NCBI GenBank assembly: GCA_004352715.1
Contig: SCFE01000044.1
Location: 325,562 to 387,564, forward strand
Direction: 5' to 3'
Length of the DNA: 62,003 bases
From: Hofstenia miamia
Lineage: Eukaryota > Xenacoelomorpha > Acoela
The position numbers were made by a program, and so were the translations under genes. Below, one piece after another: positions 13,101 through 25,304 of this stretch (positions are counted from its first letter, which is position 1; every line of letters starts with the position of its first letter). Below the pieces are notes generated by a model. That model was not told the origin of the DNA. It searched no databases and saw only the letters and a program-made list of their open reading frames with translations.

Positions 13101-13752
13101 ATTGCGGATGTAGACATAATTCTGAAATTTTTCTATATTCATTATTCTTATTAAAGCTATGATTATTTACTGCTACTTTGATAGCCCAATTTAGTAGCAC
13201 TTGGAATTTCCTGAGAAATTTTTGGGGTTATCTCTGTGTAGAGTATATTGGCATATTTAAAATGAATTAATATTAGAGCATATATTAATTGGATTTTTGC
13301 TTTAGTTGAAAGTTTTTGAGAAATTAAGTTAATTGCTTTAAACGATATGGCCATTTTCTAATAACATGATTTAGTTGCTATTCAAAATTTAGATTTATGT
13401 CAAAAATTATTCCGAGGTACTTAAAAGACTCAACCTGTTTTATTTGAATGCCGTTGAAATTAAGTTTGTATTTTGAAGTATCAGTAGATTTAGTTTTTGA
13501 TTTAACAGTGCAGAATTGAATTTTTAGTGGATTTACCGTCTCAGTTTTTTAGAAGCAAAATATTTAGCAAGAGAAGCACAGTTTGTTTCGAGAGTTTGAA
13601 CCGCTTTTATGAGAATTATATTAGATTGAAATAATATTGTATTATCTGCATATATTATCACTGTATTGAAAAGAGACTGAATAAAAATAGCTTGTTCATA
13701 TATATTTGAGTAATATATTTTGAAGTCAATTTTTTAAGCCGAAATCAATTTC
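13101..13752 (-). mobile_element. LINE relic, reverse-transcriptase part, right of the hAT insertion
   Basis: The minus strand encodes a degraded reverse transcriptase. The catalytic box appears at 13638-13652 as YADNT, where intact enzymes have YADD, so the second Asp is lost. Further on, LSTKAKIQLIYALILIHFKY (near 13300-13240) matches the post-catalytic segment of jockey/CR1-like enzymes. Stops are frequent. It joins the fragment at 10142-10495 when the hAT element is removed. Confidence 0.65.
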
Positions 13753-14123
13753 TTTTCTTGTTAATTACTTAAAATTGAATTTACGATCACATAAATTTAG
13801 TGTTTATAGCCCGAAAAATAACAATGAAGCGGACGCGAAGTAGAGCTTTGTTCAAGTGGCCCAAATTTTTTCAAAATTCTTTCTCTAACTTTAATATTTT
13901 ACATTATAACATTTTTATTATATTTAGGCGGTAAATATCGTATTTTTACTTTAACGCAGAAAAAAAATTGTTCCTAATTATATTCGACTTCAATGTCGAT
14001 ATTTATAAAACCCTATATTTAGTTATTCTTTACAAAAATCTTGCTTGGTTTGGATATGTTGTAAAGATCAAGGGTCGGGCTCGGAGTTGAAGTCACAGCC
14101 TGGTTACAACTCTGTCATATGCA
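13753..14123. other. Unassigned AT-rich stretch
   Basis: No coding or repeat structure is seen apart from the left flank and target copy (14124-14131) of the next element. Confidence 0.4.
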
Positions 14124-14131
14124 TTATCCGG

Positions 14132-14562
14132 TAGAGGTGGGCTCCGCCGTCAGCCGACTACAGTTGGCGGCACAGACCCAAAAATGTCGGCGGCGGTGGC
14201 GCAGCCAGCTGAGCATAATCTATTGAGCTGGATTAAACTGTATAATGCTCCATATAGAAACCCTATAAGGCCTGCAGTCTTGTAGAAACCGTATATGATG
14301 CAAGCAGTATTGTGAGACTATCTATTTGGAAAACGGTTGATCATGCACTTACAGGCAATCTGATTAATTAGACATAACCCAATCAATGCTAAACATCACT
14401 ACCACATCAAAGACATTAAATGCGGTTTCCTTCTTATGACACATTTCGTTTGTCTTGATATAGTTTTAATTAACATTCGGCTCTGCCGCCTAAATTTTGC
14501 GGTGGCTGGCTAACCTAAAACAGGTCGGAGGCGGAAGCTCAGACGGCTGGCGCCCATCTCTA
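14132..14562. mobile_element. Non-autonomous hAT-like element (MITE) with perfect target duplication
   Basis: The 431-bp element begins TAGAGGTGGGC and ends with the inverse of TAGAGATGGGC. It is flanked by identical 8-bp repeats ttatccgg (14124-14131 and 14563-14570). Its two ends are GC-rich, with repeated GGCGG/CCGCC blocks, unlike the surrounding DNA. No coding capacity is seen. The hAT assignment rests on the 8-bp target and the (C/T)AGAG(A/G)TGGGC terminus. Confidence 0.85.
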
Positions 14563-14570
14563 TTATCCGG

Positions 14571-16098
14571 GTACTAATGTTTCATCCATGTCTTATCCGA
14601 AGTGCACCGATCTATTGGTATATCGTATCAAAACTCGAAATTCTTCCTAAAACTAAATTTCTATCCTGTATGTTCAGTCGTGGCCATAATTCACCAGCCA
14701 CCCCTAAATTTACTGATATTATATAAAAGAAAAAATTTTCAGCAGTATATCTTCAAATTTCAGCTAAAAAATCAACTTGTAATAAACAGGATTCAGAGAA
14801 TTGAATTCCTTGATGATCTGAAAATTGCCTTACCTTCCTACTACATTTCAAATTGGTTAACACGCTAGTGGCTTAAATAAGAAATAGTGTTTCCTCCTAG
14901 ATTGTGGTTAATTTTGACTACTACGTGGTAATTTCAAAATATAGCACTACACTTTTGTGTAAAGGAAGGACTTTTACCGTCAAATTCAATAAATATTGTT
15001 TGTCTGCCATGTTGAAATAGTAGCATACACTTAACAGAAACTCTTTTATATATGCTAGTGGTATTCTGGGTATGGTATTCTTATTGTCTGCTGGATATGT
15101 GGTAAAACGGTTTGCTCAATTAAGGTGGAGATATCTACTTGATTGTTAGGTTTTTCCAACGTATATTTTCGGAAATTTAAATGAAATATGAAAGCTAAAG
15201 ATTTACTAACTCAGCCAGATCGCACACATTTTTGATAGACATTGAGTTTAGATCAAGTTAAGCTGAGGTGGTCGTTTCGAACTCTACCATGGGCCAGACC
15301 ATAGATCATTTGATTTGATTGTTTATTTTCAAGTTAATTAACTGCTTGCTTGATTCATGCAGTTTGAATCCAGTGCAGTTTGCTTTTTAGAATCTAATTT
15401 AAGAACTTTAAATGTTATATAAGTAATCAATACTAAACAGAAGCCTGATCTTTCCTATTTTCCATGGTTTTAATATCTAACTAAAAGCTTTTTATTAAAG
15501 TGTGTTTTATGTTAAAAATAATGAGATATCCATGTACTGATGGATGACTCTATGTGTTTTTTGAAAACACGAATTCACAAAATGACTTAATCATGTTAAG
15601 TTTATGATGCAGTTAGAATCTCAGTAAAACATGATGGAATTGTATGGTAAGTGGAAATGTTAAGGGAGAAAAGTAAAGACCAGAAAATCGAGGACGGAAA
15701 ATTGAAGGCAAAAATTTCTTTTTTCACGGTAAGTGTTACGTTTAGGTTTAATGTAGTATACGGTTGGGAAAACATAATTTTTTGAGGTCCTTGAATTTTC
15801 CTTAATCGAAATGTCATTGGTTTGTTTTATTCAAACTAATAAAATCAAAAATCTAATTTTCAAATCTTCGAAAACATTGTCTGGAACGCCTGTAAATGAT
15901 CAAAGCAGGTCTCATAAAATTAATGCAAAATTTTGGTCATTATATTAACTTGTATTTTGATGTGAATTTAACATGTTCGTAAAGTTTTGTAGCAATATTT
16001 TTTTATCTTATAATTTTAATAAGATCACAGATATGAAGAACCATTTTATGATATTATTGCATGCATAGTCCGTGAGCGGCAAATAATGGGCTTGCATA
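14571..16098. other. No gene recognised
   Basis: Short open frames at 14602-14868 (+) and 15602-15817 (-) have no family-like motif and no convincing splice context. The block near 14670-14705 has a transposon-end look but no partner was found. Confidence 0.4.
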
Positions 16099-16100
16099 TA

Positions 16101-17002
16101 CAAAGGGCCCATAAGTCACTTTACATTTTAAAAACTAAATAAATTTTCCTAAATGACTGTATTTAAACAATTCTTTTTTTATTACAAAGTTTAGACTCTG
16201 TAAGTTGGTTCTAACTTAGTTACGAAAGATAATATCTCATAAATAGCCTCCATTCTCGTCTTCACAAACTCGAGCTCTTTCTAAGCTATTCTCCATGACA
16301 GTTCTTAACATCTGAGTTTGTAGGGAAAGAATTTCCTGTCAAATATTTGCCTTAAGTTCTTGGATAGTTTGGGGCTTATTTGCGAATACTTTGTCTTTAA
16401 GATATCCCCAAAGCCAACAGAATCGGGTATTCTGCTTATTCTCATGTCCATTCAAATGGAAATGAGCTTCATCTCCCATGAACAACGTGTGAATAAATTC
16501 ATTGTCTTTTCTTGCAGTTTCCCTGAAGCCTGACAGCATAATTTAGTCTTTTCTGAAAAGTCTTGTGGTTGTAAAGATTGGACTAATTGAATTTTGTAAG
16601 AGTACATCTGCAAATCTCTTGGAATGCGCTACAGAGAACTCCGTGACATGGCAAGTTCTTGAGAACACCTTCGAATGGATGCGGATGGGTTCTCTTTAAT
16701 GCTACGGCTCGCAGCTTCAGTATTTTCACGTGTACGTGCTGAACAACCTTGTCCGCTTCTAGACCTATCACTTACAGAGCCATGCTCTTGAAAACGCGTA
16801 ACTACTTTCATTATTGCAGGCCTACCTTCCATTTTCAAAGTTAAATTCATTTATCTTTTTCTCGTTGTTCTGTTGTAAATTTATCCATACAAACGATTTC
16901 TAAAGATTATATTTTATAATTCTGAAAAGAGAAATAGAAATATATTTACAGAAAAAAAGTTATTTAATTTTTAAAAAGTAAAATGACTTGTGGGCCATCC
17001 TG
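16101..17002 (-). mobile_element. Mariner/Tc1-superfamily element, internally deleted
   Basis: Inverted repeats of about 40 bp bound the element. Left reads ggcccataagtcacttta and right (inverted) ggcccacaagtcatttta, continuing into tttaaaaa and taaataa. TA dinucleotides flank both ends. The minus strand encodes transposase pieces: a DNA-binding part at 16850-16629 (RFQEHGSVSDRSRSG), a linker frame, then FMGDEAHFHLNGHENKQN with the first catalytic Asp. This runs straight into WLWGYLKDKVFANKPQTIQE, which normally lies after the second and third acidic residues. The central catalytic block is therefore deleted. About 0.9 kb remains of a usual 1.3 kb. Confidence 0.88.
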
Positions 17003-17036
17003 TATAAAGCAAAGAAAACAGAGAATCAGTTTTACA

Positions 17037-17729
17037 CAGAGATGGAAGTGGAGCAGACTTTTGTGAACTGTCCTGCTCCGTCCCTCATAATTTGTGTCCT
17101 GCCCCACTTTCACCTGCTGACATCTGCCCCACGCTTTATTTTTTCCGCCCAAATATTTCTTCTCCAAAAACTATTTGCGATATATTATTACCCAATATTT
17201 GTTCTATTGAAATTTTCATAGGATTACACCACACCACAACTGCCAAATATCTTGAATCCTTACTGCCTAGAAGATACAGAATCATTTTTTGAAATGCCAT
17301 CTCTACGATTACTAACAATAGGAATTTAATAACATTAAAAACATTAGTAATTGCAAATATAATTTATTTTTAACTCTATAAAGCTACTATTTTATGCAAT
17401 ACATTTATGTAAGGTTAATTGCATAACTTCTAGTGTAATTGCAAAACCTATTGATGACAAATCAGATAAACTAGATCTTGGTATTATTGAATAGAATCAA
17501 ATTTCACGAAGATTTGGAAATGCATGGTAATTGATTTTTCAAAATTTCATCAAGAAGAGAACTTTGATGTAAGGAAATTACTTTTACAATCTGAAAAATT
17601 GACAATTTTTTGATTCAGTTTTCACAACTCAAGAATGTTTTTGCCCCACTTTTGCCCCATGGGTATCTACTTTAAAAAATCTTGCCTCATACCCGCCCCA
17701 TGGATTGACCCGCCTCACCTTCATCTCTG
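17037..17729. mobile_element. Non-autonomous hAT-like element
   Basis: The ends are CAGAGATGGAAGTGG and the inverse of CAGAGATGAAGGTG. The flanking 8-mers, gttttaca (17029-17036) and gtttcaaa (17730-17737), match at 6 of 8 positions. C-rich GCCCCA motifs recur near both ends (17100-17135 and 17640-17715). It has no transposase frame. It lies 34 bp from the mariner element on the left. Confidence 0.65.
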
Positions 17730-17737
17730 GTTTCAAA

Positions 17738-19369
17738 TATTGTAAACTGAAATGAACATATTATTGTTGACATCAAAATTAGGTTAAAATAATTACTAAA
17801 GTTTTGCCACCCTACACAAATTCTAAAATGGTTAAATATTTTATAGTGTTGGCATCCTGGGAAACTGTCTTGAAAAATATATTATTCAAGTTGTTTTTAA
17901 GAAAGTTGCCATTGTTCCTATCTAAATATATAAATATATAAATATATAAATAGTATATCTTAGTTTCAATTTGAAATGTGGTTATCTTTTGAAAAGTTTG
18001 TACATTGCTATTTACATATAGTCGTAAGCATGTAGAAGTAGTTCAGAAGTTAACACGCCGTGAAATATATATATATATATGTTTACATGTATAATTGTAA
18101 ACATTTATTGATTCTCCATGGAAGTGAACCAAATTTCACTTTAAAGTTCTTGCAAATTCTATGCTAATTCTTGAATGCATATATTAATTATTGTTATGTG
18201 GGCACTTTAAATCATAAATTTGGAAAAGTTTCATGCTAATTAACGTAATGTTTGCTGGATATTTGAATTACAAATTTAAAGGATTAATATTTTGAGAAAT
18301 GAATTTTTCAGTTTGCAGTCTACCATGCAAATTGTTGTTGAAAACAAAGTTAATCTACTCATTTGTTACGTTGTTTTACTTTATAGGTTCAACCAAAACT
18401 TTCTTCAAATTTTAGCCACACTTTAGCAACAATTATAGTTTATTTCAAGTTTTAATTTGAATTTGCAAGAACTTGCAAGAAATTTAAAATTTAGGTTGGT
18501 TTCATTTTCATGGATCACAATCTAAAATTAGTAATTCTTGATCAGAATATGTAAACATTAAACAGTGAACAAAAGTTTTTCTTGCCTTTCTGTTTTGAAT
18601 TCTAGAGCAAAATTTACAACGACCTTATATAAATTGAAAAGATGTGCCTTTTATCGCTGAAGTTGATTTTTAAGCGTAATTTCCAATCATTCAATGTTCT
18701 CTTTCACTACAAATTTTGTATCCAATTCCTTGTTAAATATGTAATGATCATAATTTGATCGCTTTGGGCATTCATGAGTCTCTTGGACGCAATTACATCA
18801 ACATAGTCTATCAATGTTATCAATAACATTTTTCTTGAGTTGTAAAGTTGAACAATATCTTCTCGATATGTATAATTATTTTGGAATTGGTGAATTTAAG
18901 AGAAAAGGATAACTGGCTTTAATACCCTGTCCCAACAAGAACACAAGTTTAAACTATTTGAGTTATATTGCCGTGAATGAACTCATATTTTTTTATGAAT
19001 ACCTTTTGTAACATCAGGCATTTCTAGTCGGTTTTGTCGAATTGTGCCAATATAAGTGTAGCTAAGCAGTTGCAAAGTTTTCCACTTAAGGAAATTATCA
19101 CTAGTAACATTTCTTCCCATTCCAAAATATTTTATTAGAAGACTCATTATTTTTTTCAGCGAAGGCTCCACGTTCAGATATATCACTACATAAAGGATCA
19201 TTTCCAGTGCATGTTACGCATCGAAGTGGCTTTTATTGTCATTTCAATAGGAATAGGACTTTTTAGCTAGCGCTTTCCAAATGTATTTCATTTGCAAGTA
19301 CATAGATATTGGAAATTCAACTAAGCTCAATAAGCTTTAATACCGATATACGTTTTTTTGTTTCATATA
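17738..19369. other. AT-rich, no gene; small simple repeats
   Basis: Only microsatellite-like patches are visible (tandem ataaatat near 17930-17953, (TA)n at 18067-18080). Short minus-strand frames such as 18983-19201 show no recognisable motif. Confidence 0.45.
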
Positions 19370-19898
19370 CAGTATGACCTCATTATTCACGGGGTTACGT
19401 TCCTTACCCTCCGCGAATAGCGAAATCCCGCGAATATTGGATGCAGTTTTAAAGCGTATATGTATGATATTATATACATTACCAAATGTTTCCCAAACAC
19501 TCTAAAGATACTTCTGCTCATTAATACAGTAAAAATCTAACAGTATTGCATACGGTTATATATTTTACAATAATACATACGGTTATTTATTTCTCTGTAA
19601 TGATAATGTAAACACATTTCATTCATGTAGTATAATATATTGTGCATATAAAAACCAAAATAAAATCATAAAACAAATTTATAAGTCAATTTTATCTCGA
19701 TCTTTACTTCCGTAGTTTTGCAGAACTTGATTTTGGAGGAAAAGACGCTTCACTAACAAAGTTTTAAATGATGCAATTGAATAACTTGAAAAGCACATTT
19801 GGTTATCTTGTAATAGATTTGCACACATTGGAACTTTTCTTAACCCGCGAATATGCGGGGCCGCGAAAGGCGAACCGCGAATAGGCGAGGTCACACTG
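19370..19898. mobile_element. Pogo/Tigger-like MITE
   Basis: The 529-bp element has TA on both sides and ends cagtatgacctc and (inverted) cagtgtgacctcgcctattc. Both ends repeat short palindromic CGCGAATA/TTCGCGG words, the style of pogo/Tigger termini. A 71-codon minus-strand frame inside is made of terminal-repeat sequence and is not taken as a gene. Confidence 0.8.
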
Positions 19899-19900
19899 TA

Positions 19901-20609
19901 GTCATGTTTTTAATCTTTATTAAGTAAATATGAATTGAAATCAGGGTAGGTGTCTTTAGAACAAACTGTTTTCAACACCACTTATAGAAAAAAAATCGTT
20001 TAATATCTTTGAAAAAAAAAACCATTGGTTTTTCAGTTTATTGAATTAGAAACGTGACAAGTGTCTACTGGGTGAGTGCTATGAAACTTGGTATTTCATG
20101 AGACAAGATTTTAATTCAGAGAATCGGTTGACCAGCACCGTTCCATCAGTCTGACAGGTTCCACTGACGTTTTGGAGGCCATCGACGATAGTAGACAACT
20201 TGACCAGCAAATACTTAGCGTGAGAAACTCCATGAACCGAAGCTATGCTCAAAATTGCTTTCATGGCATACATATGACAAGCTGAGAGTTCAACTTGGCA
20301 AAAGGATAGCACTTCGACTGGTATTTCAATTCAGACAGCTCAACAAACAGTAACTTGTTTCCCGAATAAATGTTTTCTATTAAGCCCTTTTGTTACATAA
20401 TATAATTTTTGTTACTTCTATGTCGTTCAAAGAATTTAAAAACACAAAACAGAAAACTACAAACCCTGATGGAAATTCTGCGAAAGTGAAAGCTTTTTAA
20501 AGAGCCTTATTAAAATGTTTTGTTTGGCAAGCCGAACATACTCGAAATGTTCATAGATTATTCCACTAATCAGCCCTGGCAAGGTTAAACATTAGCTGTC
20601 TATAGTGTA
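19901..20609. other. Unassigned stretch with one minus-strand open frame
   Basis: A minus-strand frame at 20079-20312 encodes about 77 residues with five Cys (GLQNVSGTCQTDG among them) and ends at a stop. It resembles a terminal exon in composition, but no family was recognised and no clear acceptor or upstream exon was found. Treated as unproven. Confidence 0.25.
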
Positions 20610-20617
20610 GCTAGTAG

Positions 20618-20960
20618 CAGAAATGGAAATGGGCTGAGCTGTCCATGGGCTGGTCTTGGCTGGGTATGGGCTGGGTTTGAGCCGAAATCTCATGGGTCAA
20701 AATGGTCTTGATATTTTTTTGCTAAAAATATCACAAGCATTTTTGCTCCTTAAAACAGATTAATACCAATCTATAATAGATAAGTGAATCAAGAAGACCT
20801 ACTTTAGATTGAAATTAGCCATAACTCTCTTTTTTGCAAGATTGTCATTTTTAAATATGGGCTTAAAATGGGCTGAAAATTCAAAATAGATGGGCTGGGC
20901 CAGCAAAAAATGGGTTGGGCTGGGAACTTTTTGAAAGTACTCAGCCCATTTCCATTTCTG
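20618..20960. mobile_element. Non-autonomous hAT-like element (MITE)
   Basis: The 343-bp element has 21-bp perfect terminal inverted repeats beginning CAGAAATGGAAATGGGCTGA. Flanking 8-mers are gctagtag (20610-20617) and ggtagtag (20961-20968), 7 of 8 identical. Many GGGCTGGG words recur inside both arms. No coding sequence. Confidence 0.85.
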
Positions 20961-20968
20961 GGTAGTAG

Positions 20969-22310
20969 CATAGGACGAAAGCGAAATCCAACTACTGAGA
21001 GATACTATACTGAAATCTTTGATGATTTGAAAACAATTCTCGCTTATATACGATTTTAGAATGAATTTATGATTTTTTAAGAAATAAAGAGTTTCTAGAA
21101 AAAATGACTAATATTCGAATCTTTTTCGTAAAAAAGTGTACATTTGACTTTTGCAGAGAATGATATCTAAGCCTATTAGTAGAGCTATCACTGAAGAGAC
21201 CATCTATGAATAGAATGTACATTCAGTAAAAACAAAGTATTTTATTAAAAATCAATCCTATTTTGAAACTCTAATATATCAAAACAAAATTGTGTGGGAA
21301 TAGTATGACGTAATATGTTGTGATAAGCCATTTAATAATGAGATAATTAATCCCAAAGTGTCCTTTACAGCCAATATTCAACTAAGGTGCAATCACAGAA
21401 TGTAAAGTTAATTTGATAACATATAAGTGAATTAACGAGCCTAAATTTATATAAATGACGCAATATTTGGATTTCAAACGTCTTGTGACGTGTTGGAGCA
21501 GTGAGTAATTTCTGTTCTGCTAGGAATAAGCCATTCCAACTATTATCAATTTTCCCTCGCCAACACAAGGTATGACGGTTTTATAAATATCGTTGTTTAC
21601 AATTGTTGTTTAACGGTAATCTGCATTAATATTATGTGCCAATTATTGCATGTATGTATACCCATATCGAGCAATGAAAACTAGTTAGGAACATTCCTTA
21701 AAGTTTCAAATGCTATTTATTACATTAACTGTATTTTGTCACACGAAGCTAACACAAACATACATGCGCACTTATTTTCGTGAATTTCTCATTTTAAACC
21801 GAGATGTGTGTTCATATTGCACTTGCGAGAAAATAAAGCTGACCTGTAGTTGGCCGGCAACATTTTATGCCTGCCATTCAGTTTTCGGATGACTGGCCGG
21901 TAGACTTTCATTGCATTTTCTACATAATCTATAAATGCAAATATGTACACATAAGTTGTGTTTTTAATCTTGACAATCTCAGTGATGATACAAAAGAACT
22001 GAAATTGCATAAGGCATATTTCAAATTTTTATAACCACCTATATTTCTAGAAAAATAGATATTTTGATTGCATAAATTTATCGGTTTTTTGCATAAGTAT
22101 AATCAGTTTTTCATTTTTTCAGTGAATTCAATTTTTATATTAGTATGATAGTTATAATACGCATTTGGAAAATGGATTAAATTTCTCAACTTCATCCAAA
22201 AAAATCGACCCATATTTAGAGCTCACTAAGATTGTTTTATCACCTGTCTATGTTTTTCTATTTAGCTACTTGTATTATACATCTTTTAAAATTTTGTATT
22301 TAACGCTCTA

Positions 22311-22315
<5 letters not shown>
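20969..22315. other. No gene recognised
   Basis: AT-rich sequence with short frames only (for example 21365-21568 minus, 21710-21892 plus). None carries a recognisable domain or a plausible exon structure. Confidence 0.4.
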
Positions 22316-22356
<41 letters not shown>

Positions 22357-22357
22357 G
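22316..22357. repeat. (TA)n microsatellite
   Basis: Nearly pure TA dinucleotide run with one tg interruption. The flanking 1 kb up to 23410 has no supported gene. Confidence 0.9.
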
Positions 22358-23410
22358 TAAATAAATCCGGGCAGGATAAAATTGAGCTCCAGTTAAATGC
22401 GGAAAAAATCTATATAGTACGCCAGTATTTTTTTCAGGAGAGGCACAATTGTGATCTGCCAGTGACTTTATTTATTAACGACTGTGTTTGAATTACTTGA
22501 GGTTATTGTCTCAAACAATGTTTCCAGCTGAATTTTCTTTTCCATTATTGAATTATTTACATCAGTATTGTCCTAAAAATACAATTTTTATTTTCAAACC
22601 TCAAATTATCAAGATCATCTAATTTTTTCAAACTTGCCTAATTGACGTCATCACATTACAGCTGAAAATTCTAGAATTTTTTTTCAAAAGCCTAATTAAA
22701 ATATAATCCCGTAACTCTTGCAAAAATTTGATGTTAATAAATCAATCACATCAAAAGTTATAGACGTTTTTCTTTCTAAGAACCTCAAAAGCCCGGAGTT
22801 ACTAGGGTTAGGGAACAGAAATGTAAGTATTTTATGTTAGCTCCGAGATAGAAAAATGTTTTGAGAAGCTTTTCAGAGTTAAACTTTTATAGTTTGCTTT
22901 AAACATATGCGAAATGTTCTTATGAAGCAGGTTGAATAAAACCTTATCAGATTGTGTGCCTGTGAAGTTAAAAAATTGTTGATTGCTTCCAGCTTGGATC
23001 AAGTATTCGGCAATGAGAGCTGGGGTGGAGAGGGATCACCCATATATTTGTAAAATTGATTTTACTTTTTATAAGAGAACGAAAAGTAACAAACGATGAC
23101 CACATTATCGTATTTGCCCATGCTTGATTTATTGGATGCCATGCTGTGTTTGTTTTAATTGTTAATAGAATGTTCATTGAAAATTTTAAAAAATCGTTGA
23201 TATCGCGAACTCTGCGAAATCACCTCTGGATCCGTCCCTGTTGCCTTACTTATCACACATGCCTGTGAAAGTCATTTTGTATGAAAACTATGAACAATCA
23301 CGACTCCTGAATTATGAAAGTTAATCCGGATGAATCCGAACAAGATAAATTAAATGCACATCCGGACAATACAAGATAATTGTTCGTTTCAAACTTAGCC
23401 CCTAATATAT

Positions 23411-23411
23411 C

Positions 23412-23460
<49 letters not shown>

Positions 23461-23499
23461 CGTGCTCAATTTAATATTTCCAACCGGTTTCGTCAGTGT

Positions 23500-23531
<32 letters not shown>
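23411..23531. repeat. (TA)n tracts enclosing a recurring 38-nt block
   Basis: Two TA runs (23411-23459 and 23508-23531) enclose a unique block starting aacgtgctcaatttaata and ending ccaaccggtttcgtca. The same block recurs verbatim at 29774-29811, also directly after a TA run and directly before an assembly gap. It is either a dispersed repeat or an assembly duplication. Confidence 0.7.
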
Positions 23532-23688
23532 NNNNNNNNNNNNNNNNNNNNNNNNNNNNNNNNNNNNNNNNNNNNNNNNNNNNNNNNNNNNNNNNNNNNN
23601 NNNNNNNNNNNNNNNNNNNNNNNNNNNNNNNNNNNNNNNNNNNNNNNNNNNNNNNNNNNNNNNNNNNNNNNNNNNNNNNNNNNNNNNN
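23532..23688. other. Assembly gap
   Basis: Run of N between two TA tracts. Open frames spanning it are artefacts. Confidence 0.99.
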
Positions 23689-23732
<44 letters not shown>

Positions 23733-24363
23733 TTGCTGCTGACCAACACATGTAATAATTTCACTAGTCGAATGTGTCAGAATTTTCTCAACGACCATTT
23801 GCATATGATGTATTCGAAACAAAAAAAACATTCCAATTTGATTTGAGCGTATTTCTAATAATAGAACTGTTTATGCCTCTTCATTCTATGAAGTTTCTAA
23901 ATTTTTTAGCGTAAATTCCGTAGAGTTAATTTTTTATGAGAAATAAATTTTCTATTAATATTTTTAGTTGCTTCCATAATAAACTGCCAAGTAAAAATAA
24001 ACAACAAAATGCATTATAGCAAAAGCAATGAGACACTATAGATGAATAAACTTATTAATTACTCTATTTACAATACGATAGCCTGTTGAAACAATAAACT
24101 TTTTGTCAACACTTAATTTTTCATGATGCATTCTCCCTAACTAAGCAAAGCGTTCACTGCATATCAGATAATAAACCATTTTCTTATTTTTGGGCTGCAA
24201 CATTACTAGTCTGTCTTGGAATTTTCGAAAGAGCTGGAACCCGGTAATGAAGCCAATAAGGTTCTAGTAAGGATAATATAACCAGTTTTCTGGAATTTCT
24301 GAAATTCAGTATGCTACAACCTGCGTTTACGCCAAGACCTTAAAGATATTATATATATATATA
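23689..24363. other. Inter-gap island, no gene
   Basis: Begins and ends in TA repeats; the middle is AT-rich and shows no coding signal. Confidence 0.45.
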
Positions 24364-25200
24364 NNNNNNNNNNNNNNNNNNNNNNNNNNNNNNNNNNNNN
24401 NNNNNNNNNNNNNNNNNNNNNNNNNNNNNNNNNNNNNNNNNNNNNNNNNNNNNNNNNNNNNNNNNNNNNNNNNNNNNNNNNNNNNNNNNNNNNNNNNNNN
24501 NNNNNNNNNNNNNNNNNNNNNNNNNNNNNNNNNNNNNNNNNNNNNNNNNNNNNNNNNNNNNNNNNNNNNNNNNNNNNNNNNNNNNNNNNNNNNNNNNNNN
24601 NNNNNNNNNNNNNNNNNNNNNNNNNNNNNNNNNNNNNNNNNNNNNNNNNNNNNNNNNNNNNNNNNNNNNNNNNNNNNNNNNNNNNNNNNNNNNNNNNNNN
24701 NNNNNNNNNNNNNNNNNNNNNNNNNNNNNNNNNNNNNNNNNNNNNNNNNNNNNNNNNNNNNNNNNNNNNNNNNNNNNNNNNNNNNNNNNNNNNNNNNNNN
24801 NNNNNNNNNNNNNNNNNNNNNNNNNNNNNNNNNNNNNNNNNNNNNNNNNNNNNNNNNNNNNNNNNNNNNNNNNNNNNNNNNNNNNNNNNNNNNNNNNNNN
24901 NNNNNNNNNNNNNNNNNNNNNNNNNNNNNNNNNNNNNNNNNNNNNNNNNNNNNNNNNNNNNNNNNNNNNNNNNNNNNNNNNNNNNNNNNNNNNNNNNNNN
25001 NNNNNNNNNNNNNNNNNNNNNNNNNNNNNNNNNNNNNNNNNNNNNNNNNNNNNNNNNNNNNNNNNNNNNNNNNNNNNNNNNNNNNNNNNNNNNNNNNNNN
25101 NNNNNNNNNNNNNNNNNNNNNNNNNNNNNNNNNNNNNNNNNNNNNNNNNNNNNNNNNNNNNNNNNNNNNNNNNNNNNNNNNNNNNNNNNNNNNNNNNNNN
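24364..25200. other. Assembly gap
   Basis: Run of N bounded by TA repeats on both sides. Confidence 0.99.
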
Positions 25201-25304
25201 TATATATATATATATATATATATGATTTCCTCTTATGATATCAAATTATAAAGTATAAGTTGTTTTATGTGCATTGCATTGCATCAAGTTCAATTTAATT
25301 GTAG

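Noticed and set aside
23458-23500. Hammerhead-ribozyme-like core on the minus strand (CTGACGA followed shortly by GAAA)
   Set aside because: The intervening 8 bases are a perfect palindrome with no room for a loop, and no matching stems I or III were found, so the resemblance is probably chance.
23410-23831. Open frames of alternating Ile-Tyr on both strands
   Set aside because: They are translations of (TA)n repeats running through an N gap.
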